A stretch of 64,000 nt of DNA, from assembly GCF_001014645.1 (NCBI RefSeq), contig NZ_LASZ01000002.1, forward strand, positions 124,001 to 188,000, read 5' to 3'. This document shows positions 1-7,848 of the stretch, one piece after another. The translations under genes were made by a program, and so were the position numbers. A model generated the notes under the pieces. The model had not been told where the DNA came from. It saw only the letters and a program-made list of their open reading frames with translations, and made no database searches. The stretch is from Luteimonas sp. FCS-9. GTDB lineage: Bacteria; Pseudomonadota; Gammaproteobacteria; Xanthomonadales; Xanthomonadaceae. The stretch's first letter is position 1, and every line of letters starts with the position of its first letter.

Positions 1-100
1 CCAGCAGCAGCATCAGGCCCAGCCCGAGCACGGCGAAGGCCACGATCACCTCGATCAGCGTGTAGCCCGACTGGCCGCGTCCTGCGCCCGGGCGTCTCAT
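1..100 (-). CDS. gspI: Type II secretion minor pseudopilin GspI/XpsI, 5' part only
   Basis: Only the first 33 codons are in the window; the gene runs off the left edge. The translation starts MRRPGAGRGQSGYTLIEV and continues into a hydrophobic stretch. This is the type IV pilin-like signature: a short basic leader, Gly before the cleavage site, Tyr-Thr-Leu-Ile-Glu with Glu at +5, then a membrane helix. By family knowledge GspI is a minor pseudopilin that primes the T2SS pseudopilus at the inner membrane and is processed by the prepilin peptidase GspO. Its ATG overlaps the gspH stop (ATGA), which shows translational coupling in the order G-H-I. Identity rests on the prepilin motif and on gene order. 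Confidence 0.85.
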   Translation of the reverse strand, partial: MRRPGAGRGQSGYTLIEVIVAFAVLGLGLMLLL

Positions 101-621
101 TGCGCGCTCCTGCCCAGCCGGACCTCGCCGGTGAGCCACGCGACGTCGACCTGCCAGGCCGCGCCGCGCAGCGCCACCCGGATCCGGCCGCCGGTGGCCG
201 CGCCGTCGGCGAAGAACACGATCGCGCCCTCGCTGGCGGATGCCTGCAGTTCGCGCGCGCCGGTGAACTCGACGTCGAGCCGCTCGGGGATCTCGCCGCG
301 CCGGCCGTTGGGCGCCTGCCAGGTACGCGCCTGCGGATCGAGCACGAAGCGCTGCGGCTGTCCGGTCGCGATCGCCTGGGTGCGCGTGTAGCGCAATTGC
401 GCGGCCAGTTCCTTGGCCGTCGACTGCAGCGCGATGCGGTCGAAGCCGCCGCCCATCGCCGCGGCCGCGAGCACGCCGGTCACCGCGATCAGGCCCACGA
501 CCAGCAGCCCCTCGAGCAGCGAGAAGCCGCGCTGGCGTCCCGGCACCGCGCGCCGGCGGCCGGCGGTCCCGCGGGCCGGAAGCGGGCGCGACGCCGATGG
601 CCGCGGCCGCCGCAGGCTCAT
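97..621 (-). CDS. gspH: Type II secretion minor pseudopilin GspH/XpsH
   Basis: This 174-residue protein has a basic leader of about 31 residues, longer than usual, before the prepilin cleavage motif G-FSLLEGLLVVGL (Glu at +5) and one hydrophobic helix. The remainder is a soluble periplasmic domain typical of GspH. GspH sits at the tip of the pseudopilus with GspI, J and K. The start overlaps the gspG stop by four bases and the stop overlaps the gspI start, so G, H and I form a tightly coupled unit. The 5' extension is Arg/Pro-rich; a later internal start is conceivable but no better ATG precedes the motif. Confidence 0.88.
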   Translation of the reverse strand: MSLRRPRPSASRPLPARGTAGRRRAVPGRQRGFSLLEGLLVVGLIAVTGVLAAAAMGGGFDRIALQSTAKELAAQLRYTRTQAIATGQPQRFVLDPQARTWQAPNGRRGEIPERLDVEFTGARELQASASEGAIVFFADGAATGGRIRVALRGAAWQVDVAWLTGEVRLGRSAQ

Positions 622-1052
622 TCGTAGCGGATGTCCGCGTCGACGCTGTCGCCGCCGGCCTTGCGGTCGGCGCCGAGACTGATGATGTCGAAGGGCTGGC
701 CGTCGCCCGGCACCCTGAACTCGTAGGGCGTGTTCCAGGGATCGCGCAACTCGCCCTCTTTCGCGTATGGCCCCAGCCAGCCGCCGGCGTCACCGGGCTG
801 CACGACCAGATCGTTCAGGGCGCTAGGCAGGCGGCCGGTGTCCATCTCGAACTGGTGGACCTTCTCGGCCAGGGTCTGGACCTGCGCCTTGGCCAGGTTG
901 ACGCGGGCGCGGTCGCCGCCACCGAGGATGCGGCTCGCGGCGAAGGCGACGATGCCGCCGATCAGCACCACCACGAGGATGATCTCGATCAGGCTGAAGC
1001 CGCCCTGTGCCGCCCTGCGGCCCCCGCGATGCGATCGGACGGTGTTGTGCAT
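618..1052 (-). CDS. gspG: Type II secretion major pseudopilin GspG/XpsG
   Basis: This 144-residue major pseudopilin polymerises under the outer-membrane secretin to push folded exoproteins out. Visible features are the prepilin motif QGG-FSLIEIILVVVLIGG (Glu +5), the long N-terminal helix, and the GspG C-terminal signature with DPWNTPYEF and the loop around DIISLGADRKAGG that carries the family's calcium-site region. I chose the ATG at 1052. A longer frame to 1202 would read through the promoter region and put 50 extra residues before the prepilin leader. A TACAAT hexamer lies about 30 bases upstream. The usual xpsF-xpsG junction is broken here by an inserted cassette on the other strand. Confidence 0.93.
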   Translation of the reverse strand: MHNTVRSHRGGRRAAQGGFSLIEIILVVVLIGGIVAFAASRILGGGDRARVNLAKAQVQTLAEKVHQFEMDTGRLPSALNDLVVQPGDAGGWLGPYAKEGELRDPWNTPYEFRVPGDGQPFDIISLGADRKAGGDSVDADIRYE

Positions 1053-1082
1053 TGGGCCTGCCTCGTCTGGGGTCGAGACCGG

Positions 1083-1088
1083 ATTGTA
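1083..1088 (-). promoter_or_regulatory. Candidate -10 element (TACAAT) of a gspG promoter
   Basis: On the minus strand the sequence GCATACAATCC lies 31 bases before the gspG ATG and gives a good sigma-70 -10 hexamer. No clear -35 is seen at the ideal distance; TTCCCG about 19 bases upstream is the nearest. Because gspF ends in its own terminator and lies beyond the inserted cassette, gspGHI needs a promoter here. Confidence 0.45.
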
Positions 1089-1158
1089 TGCCGCGACCGG
1101 GGCGCGCCGGGAAGCCCCGGCCCCGGGGCCGTCGTGCCGGCCACGCACGGGCACAATT

Positions 1159-1177
1159 GAAAATGATTCGCATTTGA
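1159..1177 (+). promoter_or_regulatory. Fur-box-like operator upstream of the DUF3649/PepSY cassette
   Basis: The 19 bases GAAAATGATTCGCATTTGA match the classical Fur consensus GATAATGATAATCATTATC at about 12 of 19 positions and contain the dyad AAATG-N5-CATTT. They overlap a plausible promoter with TTGAAA (1157-1162) and TATCAT (1178-1183), so Fur-Fe(II) binding would block transcription. This promoter position implies that the ATG at 1184 is not used. The same region lies 107 bases upstream of gspG on the opposite strand. Confidence 0.7.
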
Positions 1178-1219
1178 TATCATGTGCAGTCCGCGCTCCC
1201 ATTCAGACGCCTGCCCGCG

Positions 1220-1543
1220 ATGTCCACCCCATCCCCGATCCCCGTCCGGTCACCGCGCGACCGGACGGCCGCGGTCGCCCGCCTGGACGTGCTGTGCCGC
1301 GTCCTGGTCGCCGTACCCGGCAACTACGCGGCCACCTCGCTGGTGGTGATCGCGATCGCGCGGCTGCTGCCCGGCGGCGCGCTGCCGGCCGCACTGACCG
1401 CCACGCTGCTGTCGTTCGCACTGTTCGCGGCCGGTGTGATGGCCACGTTCGCTGCGCGCGACGGCCTGCGGGCAGGGGCATGGCTGGCCGGCATCGCAGC
1501 GGCCGCCGGCGGCCTGGTCGCGCTGACCGGGGCGCCGGCATGA
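1220..1543 (+). CDS. DUF3649-family small membrane protein (iron-uptake associated)
   Basis: About 107 residues with a short polar N-terminus and three hydrophobic segments (VPGNYAATSLVVIAIARL; ATLLSFALFAAGVMATF; AWLAGIAAAAGGLVAL). It resembles the small inner-membrane DUF3649 proteins found beside PepSY proteins and TonB-dependent siderophore receptors. Molecular function is unknown. The alternative ATG at 1184 falls at the predicted transcription start and is less likely. Its stop overlaps the next start (ATGA), so the three cassette genes are coupled. Control by the upstream Fur-like box is inferred. Confidence 0.75.
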   Translation: MSTPSPIPVRSPRDRTAAVARLDVLCRVLVAVPGNYAATSLVVIAIARLLPGGALPAALTATLLSFALFAAGVMATFAARDGLRAGAWLAGIAAAAGGLVALTGAPA

Positions 1544-3108
1544 GCCGCGGCTTCCGCCAGTCGCAAGCGTGGCTGCACACCTGGAGCGGCCTGCTGGTGG
1601 GCTGGGCGCTCTACGCGATGTTCCTGACCGGCACCAGCGCCTACTGGCGCGAGGAGATCACCCGCTGGATGACGCCCGAGCTGGGGCCGCCGGTCGAGAC
1701 GGCGACCTCGGCGCGCCAGGCACTGGCGTGGCTTGAGACCCATGCCCAGGGCGCCGACACGTGGACGGTGCAGTTGCCCGGGCCGCGCACCGCCGGCACG
1801 CAGGTGTCGTGGCGCATGCCGGGCCAGTCGTTCCGCGAGACGTTCGCGTCGCGCACCTGGATCGACGCCGACGGCCGCGCGGTCGCGGTGCGCGACACCC
1901 GCGGCGGCGACTTCTTCTACCGGCTGCATTTCGACATGCACTACATGCCGGTGGTGTGGGGCCGCTGGCTGGCAGGCATCTGCGCGATGTTCATGCTGGT
2001 GGCGATCGTCAGCGGCGTGGTCACGCACCGCAAGATTTTCGCCGACTTCTTCACGTTCCGCCGCGGCAAGGGCCAGCGCAGCTGGCTCGACGGCCACAAC
2101 GCGCTGGCGGTGCTGGCGCTGCCGTTCCACCTGATGATCACCTACACCGGCCTGATCACCCTGATGGCGCTGTACATGCCGTTCGGCGTCGACGCCCGCT
2201 ACGCCGACGAGCAGGCGTTCTACGCCGAGCTGTTCCCGCAGGCGCCGACCGTGGAGCGCAGCGGCACGCCGGCGCCGCTGGGCGACGTCGAGGCGATGCT
2301 CGCGCGCGCGTCGGCCGATTGGCGGACCGACCGCATCGGCACCCTGCGCATCGACCTGCCCGGCGATGCCGCCGCGCAGGTCGTGGCCTCGCGCAGCCCC
2401 GACACACGCATCGTCTACGACTTCGAGTCGATGGCGTTCTCTGGCACCAGCGGCGAACTCGTCTGGCGCACGCCACCGCGGGGCGCGGCCGCCGACACCC
2501 GCGGCGGCATGGTCGGGCTGCACGCGGCGCGCTTCGCGCCGATGACGATGCGCTGGCTGTTCTTTCTCTCGAGCCTGGCCGGCACGCTGATGGTCGCCAG
2601 CGGGCTGGTGCTGTGGACCGTCAAGCGGCGAGCGCAACTGCCCGACCCGGCACGCCCGCACGTCGGCTTCCGGCTGGTCGAATCGCTCAACATCGGCTTC
2701 GTCGCCGGCCTGCCGGCGGCGATGGCGGTGTTCCTGTGGGCCAACCGGCTGCTGCCAGCCGGCATGGCCGAGCGCGCGCAGTGGGAGATCCACCTGTTCT
2801 TCCTGTTCTGGCTGGCGTGCATGCTGCATGCGTGCGTGCGCCGGCCGGTCGCGGCCTGGCGCGAGCAACTGATGATCGGCGCACTGCTGTTCGCCGCGCT
2901 CCCGCTCTACAACGTGGTTGCAACGCGCCATGGGCTGTTCGCCAGCCTCGCCGCCGGCGACACGGCGATGGCGGCGATGGACATCGGCCTGCTGGTGCTG
3001 GGCGCTGCGTTGGGCTGGATGGCCTGGGCAGTCGATCGCCACGCGCGCCGCGCCCCCATGCGACGGCCACGGCGCGCGCGCGTCGCCGATGCGCAGGTGC
3101 CGGCATGA
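1540..3108 (+). CDS. PepSY-associated transmembrane protein, putative ferric-siderophore reductase
   Basis: A 522-residue inner-membrane protein beginning MSRGFRQSQAWLHTWSGLLV, the typical start of PepSY_TM proteins (HxWxGL with the first helix). Further helices lie around LAGICAMFMLVAIVSGVVTHRK, a middle segment starting LAVLALPFHLMITYTGLI, one around LFFLSSLAGTLMVASGLVLW, and several near the C-terminus. Conserved histidines (LHFDMHYMPVVWGRW, VTHRKIF, DGHNALAVL, GLHAARF) lie near helix ends and could bind haem or iron. FpvG of Pseudomonas, of the same family, reduces iron from ferripyoverdine in the periplasm; a similar role here is inferred. It overlaps its neighbours by four bases on both sides. 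Confidence 0.85.
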   Translation: MSRGFRQSQAWLHTWSGLLVGWALYAMFLTGTSAYWREEITRWMTPELGPPVETATSARQALAWLETHAQGADTWTVQLPGPRTAGTQVSWRMPGQSFRETFASRTWIDADGRAVAVRDTRGGDFFYRLHFDMHYMPVVWGRWLAGICAMFMLVAIVSGVVTHRKIFADFFTFRRGKGQRSWLDGHNALAVLALPFHLMITYTGLITLMALYMPFGVDARYADEQAFYAELFPQAPTVERSGTPAPLGDVEAMLARASADWRTDRIGTLRIDLPGDAAAQVVASRSPDTRIVYDFESMAFSGTSGELVWRTPPRGAAADTRGGMVGLHAARFAPMTMRWLFFLSSLAGTLMVASGLVLWTVKRRAQLPDPARPHVGFRLVESLNIGFVAGLPAAMAVFLWANRLLPAGMAERAQWEIHLFFLFWLACMLHACVRRPVAAWREQLMIGALLFAALPLYNVVATRHGLFASLAAGDTAMAAMDIGLLVLGAALGWMAWAVDRHARRAPMRRPRRARVADAQVPA

Positions 3109-3413
3109 GCGTGGCACTGGTCGTGCTGGCCACCCTGTTGGCGACGGCCGGCTTCGCGGCGCTGGCGCTGGCGATGGACCGCCACCACGCCGCGGTCCTC
3201 GGTGGCGCGCCCGGTCCCGGTCGCCGACGCGCACTGCGCTGGGCGGGCGCACTCGCGCTGGCGCTGGCGGCCTGCCTGTGCGTGCGCGCCTGGGGCGCGG
3301 CGCAGGGCGCGGTGGGCCTGTGGGGCGTCGCGAGCGTTGCCGCCGCCGCGGTCGTGCTGTGGCTGCGCTGGCGCGAGCCGCAGCGCGCTGCGCAGCAGCG
3401 CGGCACGCCGTGA
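3105..3413 (+). CDS. DUF3325-family small membrane protein
   Basis: 102 residues with three hydrophobic stretches (ALVVLATLLATAGFAALALA, WAGALALALAACLCVRAW, VGLWGVASVAAAAVVLWLRW). The H-H motif after the first helix (MDRHH) is typical of DUF3325 proteins in iron-regulated PepSY operons. Its start overlaps the PepSY stop (ATGA). It probably works in a complex with the PepSY protein during siderophore iron handling; this is inference from gene neighbourhood. It ends 96 bases from the convergent gspF. Confidence 0.75.
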   Translation: MSVALVVLATLLATAGFAALALAMDRHHAAVLGGAPGPGRRRALRWAGALALALAACLCVRAWGAAQGAVGLWGVASVAAAAVVLWLRWREPQRAAQQRGTP

Positions 3414-3448
3414 TCGGCGCAATCGGGTAGCGGATGATCGGCGATCGG

Positions 3449-3467
3449 AAAAGCGGTCTTCGACCGC
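3449..3467 (-). terminator. Intrinsic terminator after gspF
   Basis: On the minus strand, GCGGTC-GAA-GACCGC is followed at once by TTTTCC, 43 bases beyond the gspF stop. The stem is short (6 bp) but has a tight loop and a T-run. It would end gspEF transcription before the oppositely oriented iron cassette. Confidence 0.55.
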
Positions 3468-3509
3468 GAGGGGATCTGCCATGCATCGCCGGTCACCCAT
3501 CGCGGCGCC

Positions 3510-4727
3510 TCACCCGATCACGCTCGTCAGGTCGTAGATCGGCACCAGCACCGCCAGAATCACGACCATCACCACCAGCGCGAGCAGCATCGTGATCGCG
3601 GGCACGAGCGCGGCGAGCATGCGGTCGAGCGACTGCCCGGTCTGCTGGTCGAAGGTGTCGGCGGTGCGCATCAGCATCGCGTCGAGCGCACCGGATTCCT
3701 CGCCGACCTGGACCATCTGGATCGCCAGCCGCGGGAAGCGTCCGCCACGCGCAAGGGCCGACGACAGCCCGACGCCGTTCTTCACTTCCGCCGCCGCAGC
3801 CTCCACATCGGCTGCAAGCGCGAGGTTGCCCAGCACGTTGCGGCCGATGCCCAGCGCCGTGATCAGCGGCACGCCGTTGCGCAGCAGCGTGCCGAGCGTC
3901 CGCGCCAGGCGCGCCGTCTCGATGCGCGCGGCCAGCGGCCCGACCAGCCGGCGCTCCAGCAGCCAGGCGTCGAAGCGCGCGCGGAACCGCGCGTCGCGCA
4001 GCTTGAGCACGAACGCGTAGACCGCCAGCACCGGCGCGAACAGCAGCACGATCCACCAGTCGCGCACGAAGCCGCCGACGCCGAGCACCAGGCGCGTGAA
4101 TACCGGCAACTCGGCATCGAGGCTGTCGTACATCGCCGCGAACTGCGGCACGACGTAGCCGAGCAGGAACAGCAGCGACGCGCCGACCATGACGATCAGG
4201 ATCGCCGGATAGATCAGCGCGTTGACCACGCGGCCGCGCAACGCACGCGCGCGCTCAAGGTAGTCGGCCAGTCGCTGCAGCGTGTCCTCGAGGCTGCCGC
4301 CCGCCTCGCCCGCGCGGACCATGTTCACGTAGAGGCGCGAGAACGTGCCGTGCTGGCGGTCGAGCGCCGTCGACAGCGACACCCCGCCGCGGACCGCGTC
4401 GCGCAGTTCGGTGATCGTGCGCTTGGCCTCCGGTTCCTCGGGCAGATCGAGCAGGATCGTCAGTGCGCGGTCGAGCGGCTGTCCGGCGTGCAGCAGCGTC
4501 GCCAGCTGCTGGGTGAACTGCACCAGCCGCTGGCCGGAGAACGGCCTGGGCTTGAACGCCGCCCGCCAGTCGCCGAGCCCGCGCGCCTCGCTCGCCGGCC
4601 GCGCCTCCACCGGCAGGTGCCCCTGTTCCTGCAGCCGCAGCGCGACCTCGGCCTCGCTGGACGCGTCCATCGTGCCGTCGAGCACTTCGCCGCGCGGATT
4701 GAGGGCCTTGTAGCGGTAAAGGGTCAT
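3510..4727 (-). CDS. gspF: Type II secretion inner-membrane platform protein GspF/XpsF
   Basis: 405 residues, the normal GspF length, starting MTLYRYKALNPRGEVLDG. Two T2SSF domains are visible. The first is around FTQQLATLLHAGQPLDRAL through MVRAGEAGGSLEDTLQRL, followed by a helix (NALIYPAILIVMVGASLLFLLGYVVP). The second is around RTLGTLLRNGVPLITAL through MVQVGEESGALDAML, ending in the last hydrophobic helix. GspF is the polytopic platform that couples the GspE ATPase to pseudopilus assembly. It follows gspE after 49 bases. Normally gspG comes next; here gspF is followed by a terminator and a convergent cassette. Confidence 0.95.
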   Translation of the reverse strand: MTLYRYKALNPRGEVLDGTMDASSEAEVALRLQEQGHLPVEARPASEARGLGDWRAAFKPRPFSGQRLVQFTQQLATLLHAGQPLDRALTILLDLPEEPEAKRTITELRDAVRGGVSLSTALDRQHGTFSRLYVNMVRAGEAGGSLEDTLQRLADYLERARALRGRVVNALIYPAILIVMVGASLLFLLGYVVPQFAAMYDSLDAELPVFTRLVLGVGGFVRDWWIVLLFAPVLAVYAFVLKLRDARFRARFDAWLLERRLVGPLAARIETARLARTLGTLLRNGVPLITALGIGRNVLGNLALAADVEAAAAEVKNGVGLSSALARGGRFPRLAIQMVQVGEESGALDAMLMRTADTFDQQTGQSLDRMLAALVPAITMLLALVVMVVILAVLVPIYDLTSVIG

Positions 4728-4776
4728 TGCGTCGCGACGGGCGATGGACGTCGGGCGGTTCGCGGTGGGTGCGGCA

Positions 4777-6510
4777 TCAGGCCTCCTCCGTCACCCGCAG
4801 CACTTCCTCGATCGTCGTCAGGCCGCGCAGGGCCTTGGCGATGCCGTCCTCGTACATCGTGCGCATGCCGGCGCGGCGCGCGAGGTCCTCGAGTTCGCCC
4901 ATGCCGGCATGGCGCATCACTGCGCGCCGGATCTCGTCGTTCATGACCAGGAACTCGACAATCGTGGTGCGTCCCAGATAGCCGGTCGGCGCGGCGGCCG
5001 ACGGGCCCGGACGGTAGAGATGGATCTCGCCCTCGGGCTGGTGCCGGCGCAGCTCGAAGCGCTCGATCTCCTCAGGGGACGCCGCATAGCGCACCGCGTG
5101 CACCGGCTCAAGCCGGCGTACCAGGCGCTGGGCCAGGATGCCGTTGACGGTCGAGGTCAGCAGGTAGTCCTCCACGCCCATGTCGAGCATGCGGGTGATG
5201 CCGCCGGCGGCGTTGTTGGTGTGCAGCGTGCTGAGCACCAGGTGGCCGGTCAGCGCGGACTGGATGGCGATGCGCGCGGTCTCCAGGTCGCGCATCTCGC
5301 CGATCATGATGATGTCCGGATCCTGGCGGACGATCGAGCGCAGCGCGTTGGCGAAGTCCAGGCCGATCTGCGGCTTGGCCTGGATCTGGTTGATGCCCTC
5401 GATCTGGTACTCCACCGGATCCTCGACGGTGATGATCTTCACGTCCGGCGTGTTGAGCTGCGACAGCGCCGTGTAGAGCGTGGTCGTCTTGCCCGAGCCG
5501 GTCGGCCCGGTCACCAGCAGGATCCCGTGCGGCTGGTCGAGCACCTTTTGGAACTGCGGCAGGAAATCGTCGGTGAAGCCCAGCCGCTGGAAGTCGAACA
5601 CCACCGTCTCGCGGTCGAGCAGGCGCATCACCACGCTCTCGCCGTGCGCGGTCGGCACGCTGCTCACGCGCAGGTCGAGTTCCTTGCCCTGCACGCGCAG
5701 CATGATGCGCCCGTCCTGCGGCAGCCGGCGCTCGGCGATGTTGAGCCGGGCCATGATCTTGATGCGGCTGATGACCGCGGCGGTGAGGTTGACCGGCGGG
5801 CTCTCGCCGTCGATCAGCACGCCGTCGACCCGGTAGCGGACCTTGAGCCGGCTCTCGAACGGCTCGATGTGGATGTCGGACGCGCGCAATTCCACGGCGC
5901 GCTGGATCACCAGGTTCACCAGCCGGATCACCGGCGCCTCGGATGCCAGGTCGCGCAGGTGCTCGACGTCGTCGACGTCGCCGCCGCCCTCGCCGTCGGC
6001 CGATTCGACGATCGTGCCCATCGCACTGCGGCCCTGCCCGTACCAGCGCTCGATCGCGTCGTCGATCTCCGAGCGCAGGCCGACCGCCGGTGCCGGCTCG
6101 CGGCCGGTGGCCAGGCGCACGGCGTCGAGCGCGTAGGCATCAAAGGGATCGGACATCCACAGCCGCAGGCGGCCGCCGTCCTCGCCGATCGGCACGACGT
6201 GGAACTGGCGCAGGAAGCGCACCGACAGCGGCGTCGCGCCCTCGGCCGCCTCCGGCGGTTCCTCGGGCAGTTCGCGCGCGGCGAGCAGCGGCAGGCCGAA
6301 CTCCGCGGCGCAGGCCTCGGCGTGGTCGCGTTCGGAGACCAGGCCCAGCCGGGCGAGCAGCGCGAGCAGGCTGCCGCCGGCCTCGGCATGCAGACGCTGC
6401 GCACGGGCGAGGTCGACGTCCTTGAGCCGGCCGTTGCCGCGCAACCGCGCGATCACGCGCAGCTCCGGCGCGGTGGACGACGCCTCGACTCCTTCCAGCA
6501 CGGCATTCAC
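4777..6510 (-). CDS. gspE: Type II secretion ATPase GspE/XpsE, lacking the zinc-binding cysteines
   Basis: 577 residues. The N-terminal T2SSE_N region contacts GspL in the family. The ATPase core shows Walker A GPTGSGKTTTLYTAL near residue 335, the Asp box with ITVEDPVEYQIEGINQIQ, Walker B RQDPDIIMIGEMRD, and the His box STLHTNNAAGGITRMLDMG. It powers pseudopilus assembly from the cytoplasmic face. After QRLVRRL most GspE proteins carry a CxxC...CxxC zinc module; here the corresponding stretch (LEPVHAVRYAASPEEIERF onward) has no cysteine and seems to keep only a scaffold. The only cysteine I see is at EACAAEF. gspE is preceded by a same-strand DUF2242 lipoprotein gene 60 bases upstream. Confidence 0.95.
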   Translation of the reverse strand: MNAVLEGVEASSTAPELRVIARLRGNGRLKDVDLARAQRLHAEAGGSLLALLARLGLVSERDHAEACAAEFGLPLLAARELPEEPPEAAEGATPLSVRFLRQFHVVPIGEDGGRLRLWMSDPFDAYALDAVRLATGREPAPAVGLRSEIDDAIERWYGQGRSAMGTIVESADGEGGGDVDDVEHLRDLASEAPVIRLVNLVIQRAVELRASDIHIEPFESRLKVRYRVDGVLIDGESPPVNLTAAVISRIKIMARLNIAERRLPQDGRIMLRVQGKELDLRVSSVPTAHGESVVMRLLDRETVVFDFQRLGFTDDFLPQFQKVLDQPHGILLVTGPTGSGKTTTLYTALSQLNTPDVKIITVEDPVEYQIEGINQIQAKPQIGLDFANALRSIVRQDPDIIMIGEMRDLETARIAIQSALTGHLVLSTLHTNNAAGGITRMLDMGVEDYLLTSTVNGILAQRLVRRLEPVHAVRYAASPEEIERFELRRHQPEGEIHLYRPGPSAAAPTGYLGRTTIVEFLVMNDEIRRAVMRHAGMGELEDLARRAGMRTMYEDGIAKALRGLTTIEEVLRVTEEA

Positions 6511-6570
6511 CAGACGCGACCCCAGCGGCGACGGACCGCGCCGACTGTAGCAGTTCGCCCCCGGCGGGGC

Positions 6571-7203
6571 TCAGCGCGGCGCGTCGTCCTGCGCCGGACG
6601 CCGGTGCAGGTCGGTCGGCGGCGGATCCTCGCCGGCGTCCTGCGCCGCGTGCGGCCGACGCTCGCCGGTGGCGGGCGTGGGCACGTAGTAACCCACGCGC
6701 TCGAAGAACCGGCGGTAGAAGCCGGCGTCCTGCACGGTGCTGCTGGCCACGCGCACCAGCGAATCCTCGCGGCTGCCGATCGGCACCGACAGCGAGCCCA
6801 GCGCACCGACGCCCAGGCTGGCCGAGTTGGAGCTCTTGCGCAGCACGTAGCGGTCGAGCAGCGCGCTGACGAACAGCAGCGTGCGGTCGGCGCCGCGCGG
6901 CACGCACGACACGCGCACCGACAGCTGCGTGTGCACCTCGTCCTCGGGCTGGAAGTTCTTGGTCGCCTCGACCGCGTCGTCGCCGGCCCTGCCGACCGCG
7001 TAGCCCTGGCCCAGCAACGCCAGCCGCGCTGCGCTGCAGGCCTGGGCCGGTGCGAGCGCGTAGGTGCGCGAATAGGTGTCGTCGGCGTCGAACGACTCGC
7101 CCATGAACGGCGCGTCCTCGCGCGCGTTGCGCCCGCAACCCGCGAGCAGCGCGAGGGCCAGCGGCAGCGACACGAGGACGGACAACGAACGGACGCGGAC
7201 CAT
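6571..7203 (-). CDS. DUF2242-family lipoprotein
   Basis: About 210 residues. The N-terminus MVRVRSLSVLVSLPLALALLAGCGRN is a lipoprotein signal with lipobox LAGC, so the mature protein is anchored by Cys. The body resembles DUF2242 proteins, which are predicted outer-membrane lipoproteins of unknown function; the C-terminal about 30 residues are polar and Pro-rich. I took ATG at 7203; an in-frame GTG at 7212 would add three residues. It lies just upstream of gspE on the same strand and may be co-transcribed, but no link to secretion is known. Confidence 0.75.
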   Translation of the reverse strand: MVRVRSLSVLVSLPLALALLAGCGRNAREDAPFMGESFDADDTYSRTYALAPAQACSAARLALLGQGYAVGRAGDDAVEATKNFQPEDEVHTQLSVRVSCVPRGADRTLLFVSALLDRYVLRKSSNSASLGVGALGSLSVPIGSREDSLVRVASSTVQDAGFYRRFFERVGYYVPTPATGERRPHAAQDAGEDPPPTDLHRRPAQDDAPR

Positions 7204-7352
7204 TGCGGGCACTACCGGGCGGACGACCGGCGGATGATAGCGGCGGCCGCTCCCCGCGCTCCTCGATGCCGCCTGCCCGGTTCATCGTCCAGCAGGCCGC
7301 CAGGCTTGGCCCGCCCAGGTGCGGGATCTGGCGTCGCCGGTACCTTCCCGGG

Positions 7353-7736
7353 TCAGTGCAGCGCCGGCGCCGGATCGTTGCGCGAGCGGCGCTCGGCCTC
7401 GAGCCAGTCCAGGTGCGCGGCGAGCGTGCGGCCCGCGGCCTGCGCCTCGGCGCACGCAGCCGCGTCGAGCACCTTGGAGACCGACAGCCGCGTGCGCACG
7501 CCGGCGCGGCCCTGCACCGCGGCGGTGTGGCGCAGCATCGCCAGCAGCATCGCGGCGCTGGGCGTGCTCGCCACCGGGCGCCCACCCAGCACCATCGTCC
7601 ATTCGCCGTCCTCCAGCGTCGCGCCGGCCAGTACGCGGCCGCTGCCGTCGCGCAACTGCGCGTGGATCGGTGCGCCCTGCGCCTGGCGGGCGGCCTTCGC
7701 CGCCGGGGAACGACGCGAACCGGGACTGTTGGACAT
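7353..7736 (-). CDS. Hypothetical protein, 127 aa
   Basis: I do not recognise a family. The protein starts MSNSPGSRRSPAAKAARQAQG (a basic, disordered N-terminus). It continues with a compact region containing AQLRDGSGRVLAGATLEDGEWTMVL, which may form beta strands, and ends in an Ala-rich helical part with one Cys (DAAACAEAQ). It has no signal peptide or membrane segment. Codon use (G/C at third positions) fits real coding. It lies 149 bases upstream of the DUF2242 gene on the same strand. Confidence 0.6.
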   Translation of the reverse strand: MSNSPGSRRSPAAKAARQAQGAPIHAQLRDGSGRVLAGATLEDGEWTMVLGGRPVASTPSAAMLLAMLRHTAAVQGRAGVRTRLSVSKVLDAAACAEAQAAGRTLAAHLDWLEAERRSRNDPAPALH

Positions 7737-7848
7737 GGCGATCGGTGCGGGAAACCAGGCTCGACAGTATCCCAGATGCGCCGGCCGCTGACCGGTCCGT
7801 CACGGCGCCGCTGCTGCAATGACCCGTCCTCCTTCAGGAAGGCCCGCC

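Noticed and set aside
1184..1219. Upstream ATG for the DUF3649 gene
   Set aside because: It lies at or before the predicted transcription start next to the Fur-like box.
4744..7791. 1015-codon plus-strand frame opposite gspE and the DUF2242 gene
   Set aside because: Antisense shadow with unnatural His/Arg/Ala-rich composition. The minus-strand genes have full family signatures.
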